A DNA stretch of 64,000 nucleotides from Nocardioides sp. zg-DK7169. GTDB taxonomy: Bacteria; Actinomycetota; Actinomycetes; Propionibacteriales; Nocardioidaceae. The notes beneath the pieces were generated by a model that saw only the letters and a list, made by a program, of their open reading frames with translations, had not been told where the DNA came from and did not search any database. The DNA lies in assembly GCF_013155365.1 (NCBI RefSeq), contig NZ_JABJRA010000006.1, positions 248,001 to 312,000 of the forward strand, read 5' to 3'. The translations under genes and the position numbers were made by a program. Position 1 is the first letter of the stretch, and each line of letters starts with the position of its first letter. Positions 32,066-42,291 of this stretch are shown here, piece after piece.

Positions 32066-32983
32066 ATGCTGTGGAGAGTGCGGACCCGCCTGCCCGACCG
32101 TCCCGGATCCCTCGCCGCCCTCGCGCGCGCCTGCGGCGAGGCCGAGGTGAACATCCTCGGCCTGCAGATCTTCCCCGACCTCGGCAGCGTCATCGACGAG
32201 CTGGTGCTGCGCACGCCCGCGGGCTGGGCGCCCGACCGGATCGCCGGGTTGGTCGAGCAGGCCGGCGGCCGGGTGCTGAGCTGCGCGCCGTGCGGGGAGG
32301 CGGCGCTGGTGGACCAGCCGACCCGCTACGTGCGGGCTGCCCGGACGGTGCTGGAGGAGCCGGCGTCGTTCCCCGAGGTGCTGGCGCGCCTCTTCGACGC
32401 CGAGGCCGAGCCGGCCGTGGGCGGCGCGGAGGGCGCGAGCCAGGGCGACGTCATGGAGGTGAGCGTCGGCGAGGTCCAGGTGCAGCTGCGCCGCAGCGCG
32501 CCGTTCACCGCCACCGAGCACGCGCGGGCCGCCGCGATGGCCGAGCTGGTCAGCGACGTGCTGCGCCGCACCCGCCCGGCCCGGGAGCCCGGCGCGCCGG
32601 GGCCGCTGCCGGGGCGCCGGCTCGGCGAGGGCCGCGCCCCGCAGTACGTCGTCCAGTCCGGCGCGGTCTCGGCGGTCCGCGAGGGCGCGGTGGTCGGCAG
32701 CGCCACCTTGGAGGCGCCGTCGCCGGCGGAGCCCGACGTACGACGGGTGGTGCTGTGGGTCGACCCGGACTGGCGCCGACGCGGGATCGGCGCGCGGCTG
32801 CTGGTCGAGGCGGCCCGGTTGGCGCGCACCCACGGTGCCGCCGCACTCGTCTTCACCACCCGCGCGGACAACCGGGCGGTGCTGCCGCTGGTGATGGCCG
32901 CGGGGCTTCGCGGGCGGATCCGGATGAGCGCCGACGTGCTCACGGTCCGGGTGCCCGTCCGCGACCTCACGCCGCTCGGGTGA
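32066..32983 (+). CDS. ACT domain - GNAT acetyltransferase fusion
   Basis: 305 residues. Residues about 3-75 (TRLPDRPGSLAALARACGEAEVNILGLQIFPD) are an ACT-type ligand-binding domain; about 205-300 form a GNAT domain with VLWVDPDWRRRGIGARLLVEAA as the acetyl-CoA loop. A linker of about 120 residues carries a partial GNAT-like strand. An ACT domain suggests control by an amino acid or nucleotide; ligand and acceptor are unknown. ATG 32066; it precedes guaB by 29 bases. Confidence 0.78.
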   Translation: MLWRVRTRLPDRPGSLAALARACGEAEVNILGLQIFPDLGSVIDELVLRTPAGWAPDRIAGLVEQAGGRVLSCAPCGEAALVDQPTRYVRAARTVLEEPASFPEVLARLFDAEAEPAVGGAEGASQGDVMEVSVGEVQVQLRRSAPFTATEHARAAAMAELVSDVLRRTRPAREPGAPGPLPGRRLGEGRAPQYVVQSGAVSAVREGAVVGSATLEAPSPAEPDVRRVVLWVDPDWRRRGIGARLLVEAARLARTHGAAALVFTTRADNRAVLPLVMAAGLRGRIRMSADVLTVRVPVRDLTPLG

Positions 32984-33000
32984 TCGTGGGCGGCGGGATC

Positions 33001-34515
<1,515 letters not shown>

Positions 34516-34544
34516 CCCGAGCGTCGAGCCAGACAGGATCCACC

Positions 34545-35651
34545 GTGACCGAGATCGAGATCGGCCGTGCCAAGCGCGGTCGCCGTGCCTACGCCTTCGA
34601 CGACATCGCGATCGTCCCCTCCCGCCGCACCCGCGACCCCGAGGAGGTGAGCGTCGCCTGGCAGATCGACGCCTACCGCTTCGAGATCCCGGTGCTCGCC
34701 GCGCCGATGGACTCGGTGATGTCGCCGGCGACCGCGATCGCCTTCGGCCACCACGGCGGGCTCGGCGTGCTCAACCTCGAGGGCCTGTGGACGCGCTATG
34801 AGGACCCCGAGCCGCTGCTCGAGGAGGTCTCGCGCCTGCAGGGCGTCGACGCGACGCGCCGCATGCAGGAGATCTACGAGGCGCCGGTGCGCGCCGAGCT
34901 GATCACCGAGCGGCTGCGCCAGGTCCGTGAGGCCGGCGTGACGGTCGCGGGCTCGCTGTCGCCGCAGCGCACCAAGGAGTTCGCCAAGGCGGTCGTCGAC
35001 GCGGGCGTCGACATGTTCGTCATCCGCGGCACCACGGTCAGCGCCGAGCACGTCTCCAGCCAGGCCGAGCCGCTGAACCTCAAGGAGTTCATCTACGAGC
35101 TCGACGTCCCGGTGATCGTCGGCGGTTGCGCGACGTACCAGGCCGCGCTGCACCTGATGCGCACCGGCGCAGCCGGCGTGCTCGTCGGCTTCGGCGGCGG
35201 GGCCGCCCACACCACCCGCACCGTGCTGGGGATCGCGGTCCCGATGGCCTCGGCGGTCGCCGACGTCGCCGCCGCGCGTCGCGACTACCTCGACGAGTCC
35301 GGTGGCCGCTACGTCCACGTCATCGCCGACGGCTCGATCGGCAAGTCCGGCGACCTGTCCAAGGCGATCGCCTGCGGCGCCGACGCCGTGATGGTCGGCT
35401 CGCCGCTGGCCCGCGCCACCGACGCCCCCGGCCGCGGCTTCCACTGGGGCACCGAGGCGCACCACGCCGAGCTGCCGCGCGGCCAGCGGGTCGGCTTCGA
35501 CCAGGTCGGGACGATGGAGGAGATCCTGTTCGGTCCCTCCCGCGTCGCCGACGGCACGATGAACCTCGTCGGTGCGCTGCGCCGCTCGATGGCCACCACC
35601 GGCTACACCGAGCTCAAGGAGTTCCAGCGCGTCGAGGTGGTCCTCGGGTGA
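34545..35651 (+). CDS. guaB3: GuaB3 family IMP dehydrogenase-like protein
   Basis: 368 residues, without CBS domains. It keeps the barrel scaffold (RRAYAFDDIAIVPSRRTRDP, PVLAAPMDSVMSP, HVIADGSIGKSGDLSKAIACGADAVMVGSPLARA), but the IMPDH loop GSICTTR reads GAAHTTR, with His222 replacing the catalytic Cys. Actinobacterial GuaB3 proteins sit beside guaB, as here. Because the nucleophile is missing it should not be an IMP dehydrogenase; GMP-reductase-like activity is one possibility. Confidence 0.9.
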   Translation: MTEIEIGRAKRGRRAYAFDDIAIVPSRRTRDPEEVSVAWQIDAYRFEIPVLAAPMDSVMSPATAIAFGHHGGLGVLNLEGLWTRYEDPEPLLEEVSRLQGVDATRRMQEIYEAPVRAELITERLRQVREAGVTVAGSLSPQRTKEFAKAVVDAGVDMFVIRGTTVSAEHVSSQAEPLNLKEFIYELDVPVIVGGCATYQAALHLMRTGAAGVLVGFGGGAAHTTRTVLGIAVPMASAVADVAAARRDYLDESGGRYVHVIADGSIGKSGDLSKAIACGADAVMVGSPLARATDAPGRGFHWGTEAHHAELPRGQRVGFDQVGTMEEILFGPSRVADGTMNLVGALRRSMATTGYTELKEFQRVEVVLG

Positions 35652-36439
35652 TCGTCGCCGCCGGGCAGGAGGCCGCCGTCGCCGGTGACCTCGCGGTCAA
35701 CGCCGCCACCGCTGCCCGGCTCACCGAGCAGGCGGGCGCCGCAGGTGCCCGCCTGCTCGTGCTTCCGGAGGCGTTCCTGACCGGGTACGACGAGGCGGTG
35801 TTCGCCGGTCCGCTGCCCGACGAGGCCGACCTGGCCGGCCCGCTGCTCGACGGTCTGCGGGCCTCGGCGGCTGCAGCCGGCACCACAGTGGTGCTGGGCA
35901 CCGCGCTGCAGCGCGGGCCGCGGCGCACGCTCAGCAGCGTGGTCGTGCACCCCGACGGCCGCACGCTGGCGGCGTACGACAAGCAGCACCTCTCCGGCTA
36001 CGAGAACGACCACTTCACCCCCGGCGAGCACGGCGCCTCGGTGACGCTCGACGGGTGGGAGCTGGGACTGTCGATCTGCTACGACGGCTGCTTCCCGGAG
36101 CACGCCCGGGCCGCGGCCGACGACGGGGCGCTGGGCTACCTCAACGGCGCGGCGTACTTCCCCGGCGGGGAGCACCGCCGCGACACCTACTACCCGGCCC
36201 GCGCGCTGGACAACGGCTTCTTCGTGGTCTTCTCCGGGCTGACCGGGCGTTGCGGCAGCGAGTCGTTCATCGGCGGCTCCGCGGTCTACGACCCCGAGGG
36301 CCGCCCGCTGGCCCGTCTCGGCACCGAGCCCGGCCTCGCCGTCGCCACGCTCTCCCGCGATCTCCTCGCCGCCACCCGCGCCGCCCACCCCATGCACCGC
36401 GACCACCGCCCCTCCCTCGGCCCCCGTGCCCGCGTCTGA
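35648..36439 (+). CDS. Carbon-nitrogen hydrolase (nitrilase superfamily amidase)
   Basis: 263 residues. The Glu-Lys-Cys triad is visible: LVLPEAFLTGYD, AYDKQHLSGYE and LSICYDGCFPEHAR. GTG start overlaps the guaB3 stop by 4 bases. Likely an amide or ureido hydrolase; coupling to guaB3 hints at a purine- or nitrogen-related role, but nothing in the sequence fixes the substrate. Confidence 0.85.
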   Translation: MIVAAGQEAAVAGDLAVNAATAARLTEQAGAAGARLLVLPEAFLTGYDEAVFAGPLPDEADLAGPLLDGLRASAAAAGTTVVLGTALQRGPRRTLSSVVVHPDGRTLAAYDKQHLSGYENDHFTPGEHGASVTLDGWELGLSICYDGCFPEHARAAADDGALGYLNGAAYFPGGEHRRDTYYPARALDNGFFVVFSGLTGRCGSESFIGGSAVYDPEGRPLARLGTEPGLAVATLSRDLLAATRAAHPMHRDHRPSLGPRARV

Positions 36440-36442
36440 GGG

Positions 36443-36505
36443 TTGAGTCGAGACTTCTGACGCTCGAGTCGAGAGTTGGTGCGCTCGAATCGAGAGTTCT
36501 GACTC
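36443..36505 (+). repeat. Three tandem 21-bp units upstream of glpD
   Basis: Units at 36443, 36464 and 36485 share TYGARTCGAGASTT followed by about 7 variable bases; period 21. Confidence 0.7.
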
Positions 36506-36514
36506 CCGCGCACA

Positions 36515-36580
36515 CCACAAGGGCCGACTCGCGCAACCACAAGGGCCGACTCGCGCAACCACAAGAGCCGACTCGCGGAA
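36515..36580 (+). repeat. Three tandem 22-bp units upstream of glpD
   Basis: Units at 36515, 36537 and 36559. The first two are identical; the third differs at two positions. Each begins CCACAAGGGCCGACTCGC (third: CCACAAGAGCC...). Same family as 22022-22087. Confidence 0.8.
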
Positions 36581-36616
36581 ACACGGGGGTGACCAGGGGA
36601 CCGGGAGACTGGGGGC

Positions 36617-38329
<1,713 letters not shown>

Positions 38330-38349
38330 GGCGGATCCGGCGGAACGCG

Positions 38350-38379
38350 TTGACAACTAGAACGTGTTCCACCGATGCT
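38350..38379 (+). promoter_or_regulatory. Promoter of the phosphotransferase operon
   Basis: TTGACA (38350-38355) and GATGCT (38374-38379) are 18 bp apart; the KstR-like box lies between them. Confidence 0.45.
38358..38371 (+). promoter_or_regulatory. KstR-like operator
   Basis: TAGAACGTGTTCCA satisfies TnnAACnnGTTnnA, the published mycobacterial/rhodococcal KstR motif, at all fixed positions; the left flank AAC also fits extended versions. Placement inside the promoter is what a repressor site needs. Confidence 0.65.
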
Positions 38380-38419
38380 GGCGCCACGTGCGACGCACGT
38401 CACACCGTGAGGAGCGCTC

Positions 38420-39556
38420 GTGACCCAGGCACCGCCCCCGGCCGACATGACCCTGCAACGCTCCAGCCGCGACGCCAGCGGGGTCCCGACCCGCATCGCC
38501 GCCTGGCTGGCCACCCACCTGCCACCCGGCGCCGACCCGGAGGTCACGCTGCTCACCGGCAGCGACGCCAACGGCATGTCCTCGGAGACGCTGCTGCTCG
38601 ACGTCACCTGGACCGAGGACGGCGAGACCCGCGAGGGGCGCTACGCCGCCCGGGTCGCCCCCGCCGAGGAGGACTTCCCCGTCTTCCCGGAGTACGCCCT
38701 CGCCGAGCAGTACGACGCGATCCGGCTGGTCGGCGAGCTGAGCGACGTGCCGGTGCCGCAGGTGCGCTGGCTGGAGCCGACCGGCGACGTCCTCGGGACA
38801 CCGTTCTTCCTCATGGACCGCCTCGAGGGGGTCGTGCCGCAGGACGTCTTGCCCTACAACTTCGGCGACAACTGGCTCTTCGACGCCACCCCGGCGCAGC
38901 AGCGACAGCTCCAGGACGCCACCGTCGACGTGCTCGCCCGGCTGCACGCGATCCCCGACGCCGCCTCGAGGTTCGGCTTCCTCGACCCCGGTCGCCACGG
39001 CCACGAGGGCCTCACCCCGCTCGCGCGCGCCCTGGCCCGCACCCGTGCCTGGTACGACTTCGCGATCCCCGACGTCGGGCGCTCCCCGATGGTCGAGCGC
39101 GGCCTCGCCTGGCTCGCCGAGCACCTGCCCGAGACCGACGAGGCGGTGCTGTGCTGGGGCGACTCGCGCATCGGCAACGTGCTCTACGACGACTTCCGCC
39201 CGGTCGGCGTCCTGGACTGGGAGATGGCCACCCTCGGCCCGCGCGAGCTCGACGTGAGCTGGATGCTCTTCGCTCACCAGGTCTTCGAGTCCATCACCGG
39301 GCTGCTGGAGATGCCCGGGATGCCTCACCTGCTCGCCGAGGCCGACGTGCGTGAGACCTACGAGCGGCTCACCGGGGTCACCCTCGGCGACCTGCGCTGG
39401 TACGACGTGTTCAACGGCGTGCAGTGGTGCATCGTCTTCATGCGCACCGGGGCCCGCCAGATCCATTTCAACGAGATCGAGCGCCCCGACGAGGTCGAGG
39501 GGCTCTTCCACTGCAGGTCGCTCGTCGAGCGGCTCCTCGAGGAGGTCGGCGCATGA
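38420..39556 (+). CDS. Phosphotransferase family protein (aminoglycoside-phosphotransferase fold)
   Basis: 378 residues. The kinase-like core is recognisable: RYAARVAPAEEDFPVFPEY (Lys position reads Arg), FLMDRLEG, LCWGDSRIGNVLYDD (catalytic loop; the common His is Trp246, Asp248 kept) and VLDWEMATLGPRELD (metal-binding). Such proteins occur beside acyl-CoA dehydrogenases in actinobacterial lipid and steroid clusters. GTG 38420 follows GAGGAG. Its stop overlaps the next start (ATGA). Confidence 0.82.
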   Translation: MTQAPPPADMTLQRSSRDASGVPTRIAAWLATHLPPGADPEVTLLTGSDANGMSSETLLLDVTWTEDGETREGRYAARVAPAEEDFPVFPEYALAEQYDAIRLVGELSDVPVPQVRWLEPTGDVLGTPFFLMDRLEGVVPQDVLPYNFGDNWLFDATPAQQRQLQDATVDVLARLHAIPDAASRFGFLDPGRHGHEGLTPLARALARTRAWYDFAIPDVGRSPMVERGLAWLAEHLPETDEAVLCWGDSRIGNVLYDDFRPVGVLDWEMATLGPRELDVSWMLFAHQVFESITGLLEMPGMPHLLAEADVRETYERLTGVTLGDLRWYDVFNGVQWCIVFMRTGARQIHFNEIERPDEVEGLFHCRSLVERLLEEVGA

Positions 39557-40665
39557 TCGGTCCGCTGGACGAGTACCCGCTGCACCAGGCGCCGCTGCCG
39601 ATCGGCTGGCCCGCCAGCAGCGACCGCAACTTCTACGACCGCTCCTACTTCAACGCCCACGACCGCACCGGGGACGTCTTCGTGATCACCGGGCTGGGCT
39701 ACTACCCCAACCTCGGCACCAAGGACGCCTTCCTGCTGGTGGCCCGCGACGGGCGGCACACGGCGGTGCACCTCTCCGACCTGTGCGACGGCGACCGGCT
39801 CCACCAGCGCGTGGGCGGCTACCGCCTCGACGTCGTCGAGCCGCTCCAGCAGCTGCACATCGAGCTGGAGGAGACCGACGGCATCGCCGCCGACCTGACC
39901 TGGACCGGCTCCTTCCCGGTGCTCCAGGAGCTGCCGCACGTGCTGCGCTCCGGCGCCCGGGTGACCCTCGACGCCCAGCGCTTCGCCCAGGTCGGCACCT
40001 GGGCCGGGCACGTCACCGTCGACGGGGAGCGCATCGAGGTGACCCCGGACCGCTGGGTCGGCACCCGCGACCGGTCCTGGGGGATCCGCCCGGTCGGCGA
40101 CCCCGAGCCGCCCGGCGCGCCCACTGACCCGCCGTTCGAGGGCATGTGGTGGCTCTACGTCCCGATGCGCTTCGAGGACTTCGCCGTCGTGGTGATCCTC
40201 CAGGAGGACCCGGACGGCTACCGCACCCTCAACGACTGCCACCGCATCCACCCCGACGGCCGCGTCGAGCAGCTCGGCTGGCCGCAGGTCCGCATCCACT
40301 ACGCCCCCGGCACCCGTACGCCGAGCGGCGCGACGATCCGCTGCACGACCCCGGCGGGGGAGGCTCTCGACCTCGAGGTCTCCTCGCTGCTCGCCGCGCC
40401 CCTGCACGTCGGCGGCGGGTACGGCGGGGACCCGGACTGGCTGCACGGCGCCTGGCGCGGGGAGAAGTTCAGCGAGCGGGTCACCTACGACCTCGACGAC
40501 GAGGCGGTGCGCGGGCGCTTCATGTTCGGGTGCACCGACCACGTCGGGCGCGCGCTGCTCACCGAGGGTGGTCGCACCCACGAGGGCTGGGGGCTCTTCG
40601 AGCACTTCTGCATCGGGCGCCACGACCCCAGCGGCTTCACCGACTTCTTCACCCTCGCGCCCTGA
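39553..40665 (+). CDS. AttH/CrtC-like lipocalin-fold protein, unknown function
   Basis: 370 residues, no signal peptide. The all-beta composition, the paired halves and the motif DRSWGIRPVG (about residue 175) resemble the AttH/CrtC (hydroxyneurosporene synthase-like) superfamily, whose members bind or modify isoprenoid or other hydrophobic substrates. Aromatic-rich stretches FEGMWWLYVPMRFED and HEGWGLFEHFCIGRHD suggest a hydrophobic pocket. Translationally coupled to the phosphotransferase. Family assignment is moderate. Confidence 0.65.
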   Translation: MIGPLDEYPLHQAPLPIGWPASSDRNFYDRSYFNAHDRTGDVFVITGLGYYPNLGTKDAFLLVARDGRHTAVHLSDLCDGDRLHQRVGGYRLDVVEPLQQLHIELEETDGIAADLTWTGSFPVLQELPHVLRSGARVTLDAQRFAQVGTWAGHVTVDGERIEVTPDRWVGTRDRSWGIRPVGDPEPPGAPTDPPFEGMWWLYVPMRFEDFAVVVILQEDPDGYRTLNDCHRIHPDGRVEQLGWPQVRIHYAPGTRTPSGATIRCTTPAGEALDLEVSSLLAAPLHVGGGYGGDPDWLHGAWRGEKFSERVTYDLDDEAVRGRFMFGCTDHVGRALLTEGGRTHEGWGLFEHFCIGRHDPSGFTDFFTLAP

Positions 40666-40727
40666 CGGACCCGACCAGCCCGACCGGCCGCACCGATCCG
40701 ACGCCACGACCCGCACCAGGAGATCCG

Positions 40728-42197
40728 ATGACCCTCGACCACAGCCTCGACCGGGACGCCTTCTTCGTCGACGGCACCTGGACGGCGCCCGCCACCGACG
40801 CCACCTTGCAGGTGGTCTCCCCGCACAGCGAGCAGGTGGTCGCCACCGTCCCCGAGGGCAGCGCCGCCGACATCGACGCCGCGGTCGCCGCGGCCCGGCG
40901 GGCCTTCGACGAGGGGCCGTGGCCGCGGATGGCGCCGCAGGAGCGGATCGCGGTCATCGAGGCCTTCTCCGGGCTCTACGCCGCCCGCATGGGGGAGATG
41001 GCCGAGCTGATCACCACCGAGATGGGCTCGCCGATCTCGTTCTCCCAGCTCGGGCAGGCCCCGGCGCCGTGGATGCAGATCGAGGCGTTCCTCGGCATCG
41101 CCCGCGACTTCGCCTGGGAGGAGACCCGGCCCGGGGTGCTCGGCGGCGACGTCGTCGTACGCCGTGAGCCGGTCGGGGTGGTCGCGGCGATCCCGCCGTG
41201 GAACGTCCCGCAGTTCACCACCATCTCCAAGGTCGTGCCCGCGCTGCTCGCCGGCAACACCGTGGTGGTCAAGCCGGCGCCGGAGACCCCGCTGGACTCC
41301 TACCTGATGGCCGAGCTGCTCCTCGAGGCCGGCGTCCCGGCCGGGGCGGTCAACATCGTCGCGGGCGGCCGCGAGGTCGGCGAGCACCTGGTCGCGCACC
41401 CCGGCATCGACAAGGTCGCGTTCACCGGCTCCACGGCGGCCGGGCGCCGGATCGCGGCGGTCTGCGGCGAGCAGCTCAAGCGGGTCAGCCTGGAGCTGGG
41501 CGGCAAGTCCGCGGCGATCGTGCTCGAGGACGCCGACCTCGAGGCCACGATGGCCGGGCTGCGCTTCACCGCGCTGATGAACTCCGGGCAGGCCTGCGTG
41601 GCCCAGACCCGCATCCTGGCGCCCCGCAGTCGCTACGCCGAGGTCGTGGACGCGCTCGCGGAGACGGTCTCCACGATGAGCGTCGGCGACCCGGCCGACC
41701 CGGCCACCGAGATCGGGCCGATGGTCGCGCAGCGCCAGCAGGAGCGCGTCGAGAAGTACATCGCCCTCGGCCAGGAGGAGGGTGCCCGGCTCGTCATCGG
41801 CGGCAACGGCCGCCCGGACGGGCCCGAGCGCGGCTGGTACGTGCGCCCGACGGTGTTCGCCGACGTCGACAACCGCATGCGCATCGCCCAGGAGGAGATC
41901 TTCGGGCCGGTCCTCGCGGTGATCGCCTACGACGGCGTCGACGACGCGGTCCGGATCGCCAACGACTCCGACTACGGGCTGGCCGGCACGGTCTGGACCT
42001 CCGACGCCGACGCCGGCCTCGGGGTGGCCCGGCGGGTGCGCGCCGGCACCTACGGCGTGAACACCTACACGATGGACTTCGCCGCGCCGTTCGGCGGCTT
42101 CAAGGACTCCGGCATCGGGCGCGAGTTCGGTCCCGAGGGCCTGGCTCAGTACACCGAGCTGAAGTCGATCTACACCGGCGCGCCCCAGATGGGCTGA
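40728..42197 (+). CDS. Aldehyde dehydrogenase
   Basis: 489 residues. AAIPPWNVPQ, FTGSTAAGRRIA, catalytic Glu in LELGGKSAAIV and Cys in NSGQACVAQTR, plus EEIFGPVLAVI, give a complete NAD-dependent aldehyde dehydrogenase. SD AGGAG before ATG 40728, 62 bases after the preceding gene, so probably the third gene of the KstR-box operon. Substrate likely a lipid- or sterol-side-chain-derived aldehyde; inference. Confidence 0.9.
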   Translation: MTLDHSLDRDAFFVDGTWTAPATDATLQVVSPHSEQVVATVPEGSAADIDAAVAAARRAFDEGPWPRMAPQERIAVIEAFSGLYAARMGEMAELITTEMGSPISFSQLGQAPAPWMQIEAFLGIARDFAWEETRPGVLGGDVVVRREPVGVVAAIPPWNVPQFTTISKVVPALLAGNTVVVKPAPETPLDSYLMAELLLEAGVPAGAVNIVAGGREVGEHLVAHPGIDKVAFTGSTAAGRRIAAVCGEQLKRVSLELGGKSAAIVLEDADLEATMAGLRFTALMNSGQACVAQTRILAPRSRYAEVVDALAETVSTMSVGDPADPATEIGPMVAQRQQERVEKYIALGQEEGARLVIGGNGRPDGPERGWYVRPTVFADVDNRMRIAQEEIFGPVLAVIAYDGVDDAVRIANDSDYGLAGTVWTSDADAGLGVARRVRAGTYGVNTYTMDFAAPFGGFKDSGIGREFGPEGLAQYTELKSIYTGAPQMG

Positions 42198-42207
42198 GCG
42201 CACCCGC

Positions 42208-42234
42208 ATTGACATCGGTCGGCGTCCTGTCAAT
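42208..42234. promoter_or_regulatory. Inverted repeat upstream of the second aldehyde dehydrogenase
   Basis: ATTGACA-N13-TGTCAAT, perfect 7-bp arms. The left arm also contains a minus-35-like TTGACA. Confidence 0.45.
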
Positions 42235-42245
42235 CGGGACGGATG

Positions 42246-42290
42246 CTACCGAGAGGTAGTTTCGGAGACCGCCGTCACATACTCTCGGTA
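42246..42290. promoter_or_regulatory. Paired TACCGAGAG operator-like sites
   Basis: TACCGAGAGGTA (42247-42258) is repeated in inverted orientation as TACTCTCGGTA (42280-42290), the second overlapping the minus-10 TACTCT (42280-42285; 6 bases before ATG 42292). Probable repressor sites of unknown regulator. Confidence 0.5.
42280..42285 (+). promoter_or_regulatory. Leaderless-type minus-10 of the SSADH gene
   Basis: TACTCT, 6 bases before ATG 42292. Confidence 0.45.
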
Positions 42291-42291
42291 C

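Noticed and set aside
36515-36580. CRISPR array
   Set aside because: The 22-bp units are directly abutting with no spacers, only three copies, and no cas genes.
38341-38350. GGAACGCGTT as a second KstR half-site next to the operator
   Set aside because: The AAC and GTT spacing and flanks do not fit TnnAACnnGTTnnA.
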